From NCBI RefSeq assembly GCF_000585215.1, contig NZ_AONC01000023.1, positions 1 through 64,000 on the forward strand: DNA of 64,000 bases, in the 5' to 3' direction. The position numbers were made by a program, and so were the translations under genes. The notes beneath the pieces were generated by a model, which worked only from the letters and a program-made list of their open reading frames with translations, searched no databases and was not told the DNA's origin. This DNA is from Imhoffiella purpurea. GTDB lineage: Bacteria > Pseudomonadota > Gammaproteobacteria > Chromatiales > Chromatiaceae. Shown here in pieces: positions 27,005 through 35,557 of the stretch; positions within the stretch are counted from its first letter, which is position 1, and each line of letters opens with the position of its first letter.

Positions 27005-27801
27005 CGGAACAGATCCTCGAGCAACGCGAAATGTCTGCCGATGGCGAGCAGTTCGTCGTCCATGAAACCGAACAGGGTGCCCAGATAGATCACCAGGATC
27101 AGCATGCCGACCGCGCTCTTGATCGGCATGGCCAGGGAGAAGACGTTCATCTGCGGGGCGAAGCGGCTGACGAGACCGAGCGCGAACTCGGCCAGGAACA
27201 TGGCGATGATGACCGGGGCGGCGAGCAGCACCGTCAGGGCCATGAAGTGGTCGAGCAACCGGAGCAGCCAGGGGATCGCGGCGGGGTCGATGCGCGGGAA
27301 GAACGAAAACACCGGCCAGAGTCGATAGCTCTCGTAGAGCGCGGCGAGGAAGACCGTGATGCCCCCGCCGACGAAGAAGAGCACCGCCAGCACCTGGCTC
27401 ATGAAGACGCCGAGCGGCGAGCTCTGATCCCCGGTCATGGGATCGATGGAGCTGGCCATGGTCGTCCCGCGCTGGTTGTCGATGAAGAAGCCGGCCGATG
27501 CGATCACCCAGAATGGAATCGCCGCGCCGAATCCGATCAAGAGACCGATGAACGCCTCCTTGGCGAGGATCGCCAGCCCATCCAGCCAGTCCGGCGGTTC
27601 GGCCGGGGCATCGACCATCACCATCGGCAGGATCACCAGCGAGAGACTGACCGCGACCCCGTTGCGCGTCATGCCCGGCAGGGATTGGCGGGTGAAGACC
27701 GGCAGCAGGGCGAAGGCGACCAGCATCCGCGGCAGCACGAAGACCAGTGCGATCAGAATTCGGCGCCAATCCTCGAACGCATCCACCCTGGCGAGCCTCA
27801 A
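27001..27801 (-). CDS. sctT: Type III secretion export apparatus protein SctT
   Basis: A 266-residue YscT/FliR-family membrane protein with about 6-8 hydrophobic helices (ILIALVFVLPRMLVAFALLP at the N-terminus). It joins SctR and SctS in the export gate in the inner membrane. The size is normal and the order (S, T, U) is that of nearly all T3SS loci. It starts 25 bp after sctS. Confidence 0.93.
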   Translation of the reverse strand: MRLARVDAFEDWRRILIALVFVLPRMLVAFALLPVFTRQSLPGMTRNGVAVSLSLVILPMVMVDAPAEPPDWLDGLAILAKEAFIGLLIGFGAAIPFWVIASAGFFIDNQRGTTMASSIDPMTGDQSSPLGVFMSQVLAVLFFVGGGITVFLAALYESYRLWPVFSFFPRIDPAAIPWLLRLLDHFMALTVLLAAPVIIAMFLAEFALGLVSRFAPQMNVFSLAMPIKSAVGMLILVIYLGTLFGFMDDELLAIGRHFALLEDLFR

Positions 27802-27826
27802 GATCGGCCGATCGCTGGACGCCGCA

Positions 27827-28108
27827 TCAGTGTGCGCCCATGGTCGCGATCTGGTCGAAGATGCCGAGCGTGTAGTCCACCAGTTCGCCGCCCAGCCAGC
27901 GCGCGCTCATGAAGATGGTCACGATGACCACGAACAGCTTGATGGCGAAGGAGAGCGTCTGCTCCTGGATCTGGGTGAGTGCCTGAAAGAGGCTGACCAG
28001 GGTGCCGACGATGGCGGCGGCGAGGATCGGCGGCAGCGAGAGATAGAAGACCAGCAGGAGCGCCTTGGCCGCGAGGTTGATGACATGGGCTTCCAGCATG
28101 GCCGTCAT
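27827..28108 (-). CDS. sctS: Type III secretion export apparatus protein SctS
   Basis: A 93-residue FliQ/YscS-family protein with two membrane helices and the conserved QALTQIQEQTLSFAIKL loop between them. Several copies pack around SctR/SctT in the export gate. It starts 3 bp after the alpha/beta hydrolase gene stop. Confidence 0.95.
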   Translation of the reverse strand: MTAMLEAHVINLAAKALLLVFYLSLPPILAAAIVGTLVSLFQALTQIQEQTLSFAIKLFVVIVTIFMSARWLGGELVDYTLGIFDQIATMGAH

Positions 28109-28111
28109 GCC

Positions 28112-29062
28112 TCACTCGGAGAGTGGCTCGCCGGTATCCGGCGCGAGCAGGAAAGACTCCAGTTCCCGGACCGTTTCCTCCGTGCCTTCGAGCATGGGCA
28201 GATGCCCAGTGTCCGGCAGCACGACCAGCCGGCTGTGGCGCAGACGCGCCTGGAGCGGTTCGGCGCCCGCCACGGGATAGATGGCGTCGGAGGCGCCCCA
28301 GAGGATCAGCACCGGCCGGTCGATGGGTAGTGGATTCCCCTCGTCGCCGGCAAGGACGCTGTCGAAGAGGCTGACGATGTCCCACACCTGACGGTAGTGC
28401 CCGTTCCGCGCCACATAGTCGTCGACGAGCCCATCGCGCACATCGTCCGGGACGCTTGGCGGATGCGCGAACAGCAGTTCGAGCTCGCGATCGAACTCGG
28501 CCGCCGTCGTCGGGATGAATGGATTGAACCCCTGGAGGATGTCATGACGGAGCTCTGGACCCCAGGGTTCCATGCCCAGGGGAGGTCCGACGAACGCCAG
28601 GCGGCGCACCCTGTCCGGATGGCTCAGGGTGAAGAGCGCGGCGATGGCGCCACCCATGGAGTTGCCGGCCAGATCGAAGCGTCCGGTCTCGATCGCCTCG
28701 GCGAACCGCCCGAACAGTTCGGCCTGGCGTTTCAGGTCGTAGTCGCCGATGGGGAATCCCCGGCTCTGTCCGTATCCCGGCAGATCCGGCGCGATGGCGG
28801 TGAGTCCGGCGGACGCCAGACGGCAGAGGACGCCCCGCCATTGCTCCTTTTGGGCGAAGAGACCGTGGAGCAGGAAGACGGCCGGTCCCGTGCCGGCGCG
28901 ATCGTAGTGGATCGCGCCGTCGCCGATCTGGACGACCGCCGACTCGAGTGCGCAGCCTCGCTCGCCGGGGGCGGCCTCGGTCGCCGTCGAATCCCCGGCA
29001 CGGGTCGGGCCGGTCAGCAGCAGAAGGATGCTCAACCCGAACGCCATGGATGTCTTCAGCAT
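28112..29062 (-). CDS. Exported alpha/beta hydrolase inserted between sctR and sctS
   Basis: A 316-residue alpha/beta-hydrolase with a signal peptide (MAFGLSILLLLTGPTRAG). The triad is intact: nucleophile Ser135 in GNSMGG, an acid in LWGASDAIYP, and His in DTGHLPMLEG; HGLF supplies the oxyanion hole. It lies 12 bp after sctR and 3 bp before sctS on the same strand, so it is cotranscribed with core export genes. No known T3SS has a standard gene here. Possible roles are a periplasmic esterase/lipase that remodels lipid or peptidoglycan for assembly, or a chance insertion. The substrate is unknown. Confidence 0.85.
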   Translation of the reverse strand: MLKTSMAFGLSILLLLTGPTRAGDSTATEAAPGERGCALESAVVQIGDGAIHYDRAGTGPAVFLLHGLFAQKEQWRGVLCRLASAGLTAIAPDLPGYGQSRGFPIGDYDLKRQAELFGRFAEAIETGRFDLAGNSMGGAIAALFTLSHPDRVRRLAFVGPPLGMEPWGPELRHDILQGFNPFIPTTAAEFDRELELLFAHPPSVPDDVRDGLVDDYVARNGHYRQVWDIVSLFDSVLAGDEGNPLPIDRPVLILWGASDAIYPVAGAEPLQARLRHSRLVVLPDTGHLPMLEGTEETVRELESFLLAPDTGEPLSE

Positions 29063-29074
29063 GTGAACCTCTCC

Positions 29075-29725
29075 TCACGCATAGCTCAGGACCAGTCCCT
29101 GGATCAGCCGCGTCCAGCCATCCACCATCACGAACAGCAGGAGCTTGAAGGGCAGCGAGATGGTCATGGGCGAGACCATCATCATCCCCATCGCCAGGAG
29201 GATGTTGGACACGATGAGATCGATGGCCACGAAGGGCAGGTAGAGCAGGAACCCGACCTCGAAGGCCGTGGTCAGCTCGCTCACGGTGAAGGCCGGGATC
29301 AGCACCAGGAAATGCTGGCGGTCGAGATGCTCGACGGCCTCGGGCGGCCATAGCTGCCGTGCCGTTTCCAGGAAGAATGCCTGATGCCGGGGGGCTACGT
29401 GCCGGCTCAGGAAGTCGCGGAAGGGCTCGGATGCCTCGCCGAGCGCCGTGGCCAGATGCTCGGTGCTCAGGGTCGAGAGGTCGTGCTCGGCCAGGGCGTC
29501 GAAGGCCGCGAATCCCACCGGGGCCATGATGTAGAGCGAGAGCACGATCGCCAGCCCGTGCAGGGTCATGGTGGGCGGGATCTGCTGGATGCCGAGCGCG
29601 TTGCGCAGCAGCATCATGACGACCACGATCTTGACGAAGGAGGTCGCGATGACCGCGATGAAGGGCACGAGACCCAGGACGACCAGGGTCAGGATCAGCA
29701 GGGTCGGATCGAGCGCGCCCGTCAC
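29075..29725 (-). CDS. sctR: Type III secretion export apparatus protein SctR
   Basis: A 216-residue FliP/YscR-family protein: TSFVKIVVVMMLLRNALGIQ in helix 1-2 and FVAIDLIVSNILLAMGMMMV near the end are family signatures. It forms the pentameric core of the export gate. The GTG start overlaps the sctQ stop as GTGA. The downstream hydrolase separates it from sctS, breaking the usual RST run. Confidence 0.95.
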   Translation of the reverse strand: MTGALDPTLLILTLVVLGLVPFIAVIATSFVKIVVVMMLLRNALGIQQIPPTMTLHGLAIVLSLYIMAPVGFAAFDALAEHDLSTLSTEHLATALGEASEPFRDFLSRHVAPRHQAFFLETARQLWPPEAVEHLDRQHFLVLIPAFTVSELTTAFEVGFLLYLPFVAIDLIVSNILLAMGMMMVSPMTISLPFKLLLFVMVDGWTRLIQGLVLSYA

Positions 29726-30786
29726 TTCGTGGCCGGGGATTCGATCAGCCGAGACACCAGGACGCCCAGATGCTCCTCGACCATGACCAGTTCGCCGTAG
29801 CCGATGAGCCGGTCGGAGACGACCAGCCGGACACGCGGCCGATCGAGCTCGGGGAGCTCGAAGCAGTAGCCCGGCCGGATGGCGTGCAGTTCGCTCAGGG
29901 GCAGGCGCAGTGCGCCCAGCTCGAACTCGACCTCGACCTCCAGGTCGTCCGGATCGAGCGTGGCGGGGACCGGAATGGCCTCGGGATTGGGGGACGTGGA
30001 ATCGGACATGGGTGGCGACACCGCAGAATCGACGATCAGACGTTGGCCGGAAAGTCTCGCGGCGGCAAGCGTGCGCCTTTGCTGGCGCAAATGCAATGGG
30101 ATGGCCTCGGGGTCGACTTCGGCCGCGATCAGCAGGACGTCGCCGACCTCGAGCGTCCGCCATTCGGTCGCGGTGAGACGGCAGCGGCCGAGCCATGGGG
30201 TCAGCTCGACCGATAGGGTCGGCCAACGCTCGGGATCGGATCCGGGCGCCTCGATGCGTTCGAGCAGTGGTGCCAGGCGGACGCTCGCGGCCCGGTCGAG
30301 CCAGAGGCGGGCGAGTGGAGGGGCGTCCGTGGCGTCCAGCCGCCAGAGGCCGAGTTCCGTCGGGGCCGGGGACGGCATGGACCCGGGGGCTGAGGGTGTC
30401 AGGCGCGTCGCGAGCAGCGATTCGAGCGCGTCGAGCAGCGGCGACAGCGCGGCTTGTCGAGCCGCCTGGGCCAAGGCGGCCGGCAGCGCGTCGAGACCCC
30501 GATCCCCGATCCAGGGCGTCAGCCAGACGCGCAGCACCCCGGGGTCGATCCCGAGCCGATAGCGGCCGCTCTCGCCGTCCAGCCAGAGCGCGGGATGGTC
30601 GTTCCCCGCCGGGACGCCGCTCGTGGCGGCAAGATGTAGCTCCAGCGTCCCGTCCGGCAAGGAGAGCGAGAGCCGTGGTTGCCGCCGTGCCAGCGCGCGC
30701 CCCAGCCCGGCCTGGTCCGCCGTCAGCCGGGTCAGCTCGACCGGCCGGATCCGCGGCGTCCGGGAGTCCTCGTCCGGTCCGCTCAC
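29722..30786 (-). CDS. sctQ: Type III secretion cytoplasmic ring (sorting platform) protein SctQ
   Basis: A 354-residue YscQ/FliN-like protein with a C-terminal SpoA domain (about residues 285-350: LELGALRLPLSELHAIRPGY and GELVMVEEHLGVLV). It forms the sorting platform with SctK and SctL. It starts with GTG in a GTGA overlap with sctP. An internal ATG at 30009 (about residue 260) would make a 95-residue SctQ-C product as in Yersinia, but it has no strong ribosome site. It ends overlapping the sctR GTG start. Confidence 0.9.
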   Translation of the reverse strand: MSGPDEDSRTPRIRPVELTRLTADQAGLGRALARRQPRLSLSLPDGTLELHLAATSGVPAGNDHPALWLDGESGRYRLGIDPGVLRVWLTPWIGDRGLDALPAALAQAARQAALSPLLDALESLLATRLTPSAPGSMPSPAPTELGLWRLDATDAPPLARLWLDRAASVRLAPLLERIEAPGSDPERWPTLSVELTPWLGRCRLTATEWRTLEVGDVLLIAAEVDPEAIPLHLRQQRRTLAAARLSGQRLIVDSAVSPPMSDSTSPNPEAIPVPATLDPDDLEVEVEFELGALRLPLSELHAIRPGYCFELPELDRPRVRLVVSDRLIGYGELVMVEEHLGVLVSRLIESPATK

Positions 30787-32024
30787 TCCGGATCCTGCTC
30801 GAGGCGCGCCCAGGGATCCTGGCGATTGCGGGAGCGGCCGTTGCCCGGGCTGGCGTCATTGCCCGGCTGGCCCGGAGCTACCTGGATCTCGACCCGGACC
30901 AGGGTCTCCAGCCGGCTCGTCAGTGTCTGCTGCAACTGTTCGCCTTGGCGGGACAGCTGTTGCGCCAGCTCGGGGGTGGCGACCTGGAGGCTCACCAGGA
31001 TCTCGCCCCGGTCGTGGCGCAGACGGATCTCGCCACCCTGCAGAACGGAGTCGCGCAACTGGATGCGCACCTCGGGCACGCCCGGCTGGGTCCGGTCGGA
31101 CACCAGAATGCGCTCGGCCAGGCGCTCGCCGAGCTGCTCGATCTGTGCGAGACGCGCCTCTCCGGTGTCGGTGCCGGGGTTCGTCGCGGGGGGAGCGCTG
31201 GCGGCGCTCTGCTGCCCGAGTGCTTGCAGGATTCGGTCGCCGGACGACTGAAGTGGCATCGGCGTGTCGCCGCCCGGATCGCGGGCCCGCTCCGGATCTC
31301 GGCCGTTTCTCGTGTCCGGGAGGTGTCGCTCGCCGTCGGCGGTCTTCGTCTCGGATACGGGGAGGTCATGCGGGCTTGGCGTGTCGGGCTGGCGGTGCTC
31401 CGGTGCGGTGTTGCGTGCCCGCTCGGCTCGGTCCCATGCCGCGGCCACCTCGGATCGATGCTCGATTTCCGGGTGAGGATAGGGGCCGGGGTGCGCCCGC
31501 TCGGGGGCGACCGCATCCCGGTCTCCCGGAACCCGCGGGTGCTCCGAGCCGCCCGATCGCCTTTCGAGTGAATCCTGTGTCCGGTCGGCTCGACCCCATG
31601 CCCCGATCAACTCGGATCGATGGATGAGCCCCGGGTCAGGGTGAGGATGCGTGCTGGGGTGCGGCCGCTCGGGGTCGGTCGCATCCCGGCCTCCCGGGAT
31701 GTGCGGGTGCTCCTGGCCGTTCGATTGCCTTTCGAATGAATCCTCGCCCAGGAGACCCGTCGGTTTGGGCGAGGTGTCGACGTGCCCCGTCTGTGAATCC
31801 GGATGGGTCCGCCCCCCGGATCCGGGCTCCGGCGCCGGACGGAAGGGGCCCGGATCGGCGGCGAGGGGCCTGGCGTGCAGGAGGTCGCCGAAACGCCTCG
31901 CCGACTCTTCGAGATCCATGTCGGAGGCCGCGTTCTCGGGACGCTCGATCCGGTCGATGGGCGATTCGTCGTTCGCCCTGGTGGAGGACCCGGCGAGGGT
32001 CGTCCCTTTCAGTGATTCGGACAT
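30783..32024 (-). CDS. sctP: Type III secretion needle-length ruler SctP
   Basis: A 413-residue YscP-like protein: a long, Pro/Asp/Arg-rich, low-complexity N-terminal region, then a C-terminal globular part (about residues 290-410) with VRIQLRDSVLQGGEIRLRHD, the substrate-switch domain. Residues 95-205 are a tandem duplication of a 55-residue unit (see the repeat entry). The ATG overlaps the sctO stop (TGATG) and has AGAGGTGG just upstream. It secretes itself to measure needle length and signals to SctU. The region is the most divergent of the arm, as usual for rulers. Confidence 0.85.
   Translation of the reverse strand: MSESLKGTTLAGSSTRANDESPIDRIERPENAASDMDLEESARRFGDLLHARPLAADPGPFRPAPEPGSGGRTHPDSQTGHVDTSPKPTGLLGEDSFERQSNGQEHPHIPGGRDATDPERPHPSTHPHPDPGLIHRSELIGAWGRADRTQDSLERRSGGSEHPRVPGDRDAVAPERAHPGPYPHPEIEHRSEVAAAWDRAERARNTAPEHRQPDTPSPHDLPVSETKTADGERHLPDTRNGRDPERARDPGGDTPMPLQSSGDRILQALGQQSAASAPPATNPGTDTGEARLAQIEQLGERLAERILVSDRTQPGVPEVRIQLRDSVLQGGEIRLRHDRGEILVSLQVATPELAQQLSRQGEQLQQTLTSRLETLVRVEIQVAPGQPGNDASPGNGRSRNRQDPWARLEQDPE
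31410..31742 (-). repeat. Tandem 55-residue repeat inside sctP
   Basis: Two adjacent copies, SctP residues 95-150 and 151-205. Shared blocks include DSFERQSNGQEHP / DSLERRSGGSEHP, GRDATDPERPHP / DRDAVAPERAHP, and HRSELIGAWGRADR / HRSEVAAAWDRAER. Ruler proteins of this family change length by repeat gain or loss, and this changes needle length. Confidence 0.8.
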
Positions 32025-32512
32025 CAAGACCACCTCTGACGCATGGAATCGGCCGCGCTGGCGATTTCCTCGAGCTCCAGCTCGTCCTTCATCATTCGCT
32101 CCCGGTCCTCGATCGCGCGCTGGACGGCGGCGAATTGGTCGAACTTTTCGCAGGCACGCACGCTCGCCGCGTGGCGCTCGCGCGCCTGGTCGAGCGCCTC
32201 GCGGGCGGCGTTCAGACGCTTCTCCTCATCGCGCACCCGCTGCTCGCCCAGGATCTCGGCCTCGCGCAGCCGGGCGATCCATCGGTTCATGTCCTCGATC
32301 GCATCGATCGGGACCGGGCGGCCACGGATCTCCTCGAAGCGTCGGCTCTCCTCGTGCCGGCGCCGTTCGCGAAGGGCCTGGAGCTCCCCGCGCGCCTGCT
32401 CGACGCGGCGGGCCTGCTGGTCGTGGCTCAGCTGCTCGCGGCGCAGCGCCCGCGCGGCGATCTCCTCGCGATAGCGCTTGATGCGCAGCAGTTCGCCGTA
32501 GATCGCGCTCAT
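32024..32512 (-). CDS. sctO: Type III secretion stalk protein SctO
   Basis: A 162-residue, highly charged coiled-coil protein (ELLRIKRYREEIAARALRRE at the N-terminus, REALDQARERHAA later), the YscO/FliJ type. Such stalks sit in the ATPase hexamer and shuttle chaperones. It is placed between sctN and sctP, as in Ysc loci, and its stop overlaps the sctP ATG. Confidence 0.88.
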   Translation of the reverse strand: MSAIYGELLRIKRYREEIAARALRREQLSHDQQARRVEQARGELQALRERRRHEESRRFEEIRGRPVPIDAIEDMNRWIARLREAEILGEQRVRDEEKRLNAAREALDQARERHAASVRACEKFDQFAAVQRAIEDRERMMKDELELEEIASAADSMRQRWS

Positions 32513-32536
32513 GTCCGCTCCTGATCCGATCGCCGC

Positions 32537-33880
32537 TTATCCGACCAGGCGCTGCATCGCCTGGATCGTCGACTCGAAGCCGGGGCGCTCGTCCCCGCGC
32601 TGACGCAGGAAGGCGCGGATGGCATCGATCCGAGAGAGCGCCTCGTCGGCCAGGGGGTCGCTGCCGCGCTGGTATTCGCCGATCTTGACCAGCAGCTCGA
32701 CCTCCTCGTACTTGGCCATCAGCTCGCGCAGCCGCCCCGCCGCCGCGCGATGCTCCGGGGTCACGATGCTGCCCATCACCCGGCTGACGCTCGCCAGCAC
32801 GTCGATGGCGGGGTAGTGATTGGCCGCCGCCAGCTTGCGCGAGAGGATGATGTGACCGTCGAGGATCGAGCGCGTTTCGTCGGCCACCGGCTCGGTCATG
32901 TCGTCCCCCTCCACCAGCACCGTGTAGAGTGCGGTGATGAAGCCCTTGTCGGACTGTCCCGCCCGCTCCATCAGACGCGGCAGGGTGGCGAATACCGAGG
33001 GCGGAAAGCCGCGCCGGGTCGGCGGCTCGCCGGCGGCGAGCCCGATCTCGCGCTGGGCGCGGGCGAAACGCGTCACCGAGTCCATCAGCAGCAGCACGCG
33101 CTGGCCCTGGTCGCGGAAATACTCGGCGATCGCGGTGGCCACGTAGGCCGCCTTCGCCCGCTCCATCGAGGGCCGGTCCGAGGTGGCGACCACGATCACC
33201 GATTTGGCCAGACCCTCCGGCCCCAGGTCGTGCTCGATGAATTCGCGCACCTCGCGTCCGCGCTCGCCGATCAGGGCGAGCACCGTGACGTCGACGTCGG
33301 CGCCGCGCACCAGCATCGACAGCAAGGTGCTCTTGCCGCCGCCGGCCGCCGCGAAGATCCCCAGCCGCTGGCCCTCGCCGCAGGTCAGGAGACCGTCGAG
33401 CACCCGCAGGCCGAGCGCCAGCGGCCGATCGATGATGCGGCGCTTCAGCGGGTCTGGCGCGTCCTGATAGACGGGATACTGGGTCTCGGCCTGCAGCGGC
33501 CCTCTGGAGTCGAGGTCCAGGGGCTCGCCCATGCCGTCGAGCACCCGCCCCAGGAGACCCGGTCCGACCGGCACCATCTGCATGCGCCCGGTCGGGATGA
33601 CCTCGGTGTTGGAGGAGACGCCATAGAGGTCGCCCATGGGGGTGAGCAGCGCCTCCTTGCCGGCGAAGCCGACCACCTCGGCGACCAGCGTGCGCCCCTC
33701 TCCTGGGTTGCGCAGATGACAGAGCTCGCCGATGCGCGCGCCCGGCACCACGGCCTTGATGATGGTGCCCGTGATCTGGGTCACCCGGCCGCGCACCTCC
33801 AGCAGACGCGCCTCGGCGAGCGATTGCGCGAGCAGGTCGCCGATATAGCCGAAGCCCGCCGCACCGCCCGTTTCGCCCAT
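32537..33880 (-). CDS. sctN: Type III secretion ATPase SctN
   Basis: A 447-residue FliI/F1-beta-type ATPase with Walker [10 protein letters not shown] (residues 178-185), [10 protein letters not shown], Walker [21 protein letters not shown], and the family signature [16 protein letters not shown]. It energises unfolding and release of chaperone-bound substrates. The ATG at 33880 has only a weak GAGCGGA; a TTG at 33946 follows AAGGAG but with just 2 nt spacing, so ATG is preferred. First gene of the leftward arm, reading from the divergent promoter at about 33,960. Confidence 0.95.
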   Translation of the reverse strand: MGETGGAAGFGYIGDLLAQSLAEARLLEVRGRVTQITGTIIKAVVPGARIGELCHLRNPGEGRTLVAEVVGFAGKEALLTPMGDLYGVSSNTEVIPTGRMQMVPVGPGLLGRVLDGMGEPLDLDSRGPLQAETQYPVYQDAPDPLKRRIIDRPLALGLRVLDGLLTCGEGQRLGIFAAAGGGKSTLLSMLVRGADVDVTVLALIGERGREVREFIEHDLGPEGLAKSVIVVATSDRPSMERAKAAYVATAIAEYFRDQGQRVLLLMDSVTRFARAQREIGLAAGEPPTRRGFPPSVFATLPRLMERAGQSDKGFITALYTVLVEGDDMTEPVADETRSILDGHIILSRKLAAANHYPAIDVLASVSRVMGSIVTPEHRAAAGRLRELMAKYEEVELLVKIGEYQRGSDPLADEALSRIDAIRAFLRQRGDERPGFESTIQAMQRLVG

Positions 33881-33955
33881 TCCGCTCAGGTTCCGCTCGC
33901 TCGACAGAGTGAAGGGCCGCGCGTCACGGCGACGGCCCCGATACAAGTCTCCTTG

Positions 33956-33978
33956 CGGGCGATTATACTACTCGCCCG
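33956..33978. promoter_or_regulatory. Divergent sctN/sctW promoter with an inverted repeat over the -10
   Basis: CGGGCGA, 9 bp, TCGCCCG is a perfect 7-bp inverted repeat whose spacer is AT-rich. TATAAT (minus strand, 33967-33962) and TATACT (plus strand, 33964-33969) overlap inside it, so one element could serve as -10 for both arms. No good -35 is seen on either side. It may be an operator for a regulator of both arms. No ExsA-type A-rich site is present. Confidence 0.5.
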
Positions 33979-34012
33979 ATCAGCCGATTCCGAGATACGG
34001 ATCCAGTCTCCG

Positions 34013-35137
34013 ATGCCAGGCCCGATTCATACCGACTCGCCCGTCTTCGCCGGGCTGGCCTCGCGGGAGGGCGGTCGGCTCGAGGCGGACGGCCGATCCG
34101 AGGGGACCTATCGCGGCGAGCGCGTGGCGCTCCTCGACGACGCCCCATCGCCCTTGCAGATCGCCGGCGAGGAGCCGGCCCTCCAGCACGAGGGGCATGA
34201 CGAGAAGCCCCTCGGCCGGCGGACCCTGCGCGATGCCTCCAAGAAGGGTGAGGCCCCGGATCCGGGCCGGGTGCAGCGCGTGCTGGACAAGCTCGGCGAC
34301 CTGCACAAGAGCCTGCTCGAGCGCACCCTCATGATCCTGCTGCGTCTGCGTCACGCCCAGTCGCTGGAGCTGCGTCTGGCGGTTCGCGACCAGTTGCCCG
34401 AGCCCAGCCATCAGTATGCCGCCCTGCTGTCACTGGTCGAGCGCCTGAGAGAGGAGGGTGCGTCCGCCGAGCGGATCGCCGCGGCCGAGCAGGCCGTGCG
34501 CGAGCTGGAGCAGGAGCAGGGACCGGCCATCCGCGCCGCGCTCAATGTCTCCGAGGTGGCGGCGGACTTCGCCGAGGCGCGTCTCGCCGAGCTGCAGACC
34601 CTGCGCGAGACCTACCGCAGCGTCGTGCTCGATGCCCCCGATCTGAGCCAGACCCTGAAGGCTCTGATCGAGCGGTACGGAGAGCCCGAGCTGGCGCGCG
34701 CGATCCAGTTCCTGCTGCGCGCGCTCTCCGCCGACCTGGCCGCGGACGGCACCTCGACCGACCCCGCCAAGCTCAATTCGGTGCTCAACGATCTCTACCG
34801 CCTGGAGCTCCTGACCGGTCTCCTGGAGGACTGCGAGGACCTCGTCGGCCGTTACCGCGCCTTCGGACAGGGTTTCAAGGCGACCGACCTGCTCGCCGAG
34901 CTGCTGGCCCTGCAGGGACAGACCTGGCTGCGTCCCGAGCTGATCGCCCCCCTGCCGGGCAAGCTGGGGGTGCGGGAGATCGAGACCGAGATCGGCTTTC
35001 TGCGCGAGCTCAAGAATCTGGTCCGGCTCATCCCCCTCAAGGCCTATGCCGACGGGGACCAGCGCCAGCGTCTGCTCGATGTCGTCCAGCAGGCACTGGA
35101 TGGCGCCATCGAGCGTGAAGAGAACGGAGAAGGCTGA
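34013..35137 (+). CDS. sctW: Type III secretion gatekeeper SctW (YopN-TyeA fusion)
   Basis: A 374-residue gatekeeper. The middle (about residues 80-250) is helical HrpJ-like and the C-terminus (about residues 255-370: LNDLYRLELLTGLLEDCEDL, VRLIPLKAYAD) corresponds to TyeA, fused as in most non-Yersinia systems. Gatekeepers delay effector release until contact. It heads the rightward arm opposite sctN, as yopN does in Yersinia. The ATG at 34013 is the only candidate that leaves room for the promoter; the ribosome site is weak. Confidence 0.86.
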   Translation: MPGPIHTDSPVFAGLASREGGRLEADGRSEGTYRGERVALLDDAPSPLQIAGEEPALQHEGHDEKPLGRRTLRDASKKGEAPDPGRVQRVLDKLGDLHKSLLERTLMILLRLRHAQSLELRLAVRDQLPEPSHQYAALLSLVERLREEGASAERIAAAEQAVRELEQEQGPAIRAALNVSEVAADFAEARLAELQTLRETYRSVVLDAPDLSQTLKALIERYGEPELARAIQFLLRALSADLAADGTSTDPAKLNSVLNDLYRLELLTGLLEDCEDLVGRYRAFGQGFKATDLLAELLALQGQTWLRPELIAPLPGKLGVREIETEIGFLRELKNLVRLIPLKAYADGDQRQRLLDVVQQALDGAIEREENGEG

Positions 35138-35138
35138 G

Positions 35139-35507
35139 ATGATCGGATCGGCGCTCGACCAATTGGCGCAGGGGTTGGGATTCGAGGATTTCCGCTGGGC
35201 GGACCGTGACGGACGGGCGGTCTTCGCCTTCGAGCGGCGGGGCACACTCTATCTCGAGGCGCATGGGGACGGGCTGCTCATGTCTCTTAGCCGCCCCTTC
35301 GACGACCGCGAGAATGGGCGCGAACGTCTCTGCCGGGCCTTGCGTCTCTGTCATTATCGCCACGACTGGCCCTGTGCCGTTCAGGTCGGGTTGGGCGATG
35401 GATCGAACCTGCTGTTCCTGGCGCGTCTGCCGGCGGCCGAGGTGACCCTGCCGGTGCTGGAGCAGACGCTCGAGCTGCTCACCCGTCTGCACGAGCGGAC
35501 CGGATAG
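35139..35507 (+). CDS. Type III secretion chaperone (SycN-like position)
   Basis: A 122-residue acidic CesT-type fold: helix, FRWADRDGRAVFAFERRGTL strands, then a C-terminal helix VTLPVLEQTLELLTRLHER. It begins 1 bp after the sctW stop, where Yersinia has tyeA then sycN, so it is probably the chaperone of SctW. The family call is from fold pattern and position; sequence identity to SycN was not checked. Confidence 0.7.
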   Translation: MIGSALDQLAQGLGFEDFRWADRDGRAVFAFERRGTLYLEAHGDGLLMSLSRPFDDRENGRERLCRALRLCHYRHDWPCAVQVGLGDGSNLLFLARLPAAEVTLPVLEQTLELLTRLHERTG

Positions 35508-35557
35508 TCGGCGCCCCGCTCGGGCGCACCCATTGGGCGACCAAGAGGAGGTTGAGG

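Noticed and set aside
33881..33946. TTG start for sctN 22 codons upstream with AAGGAG
   Set aside because: The ribosome site is only 2 nt from the TTG, and the added residues are not typical of SctN N-termini. ATG at 33880 is preferred, with some doubt.
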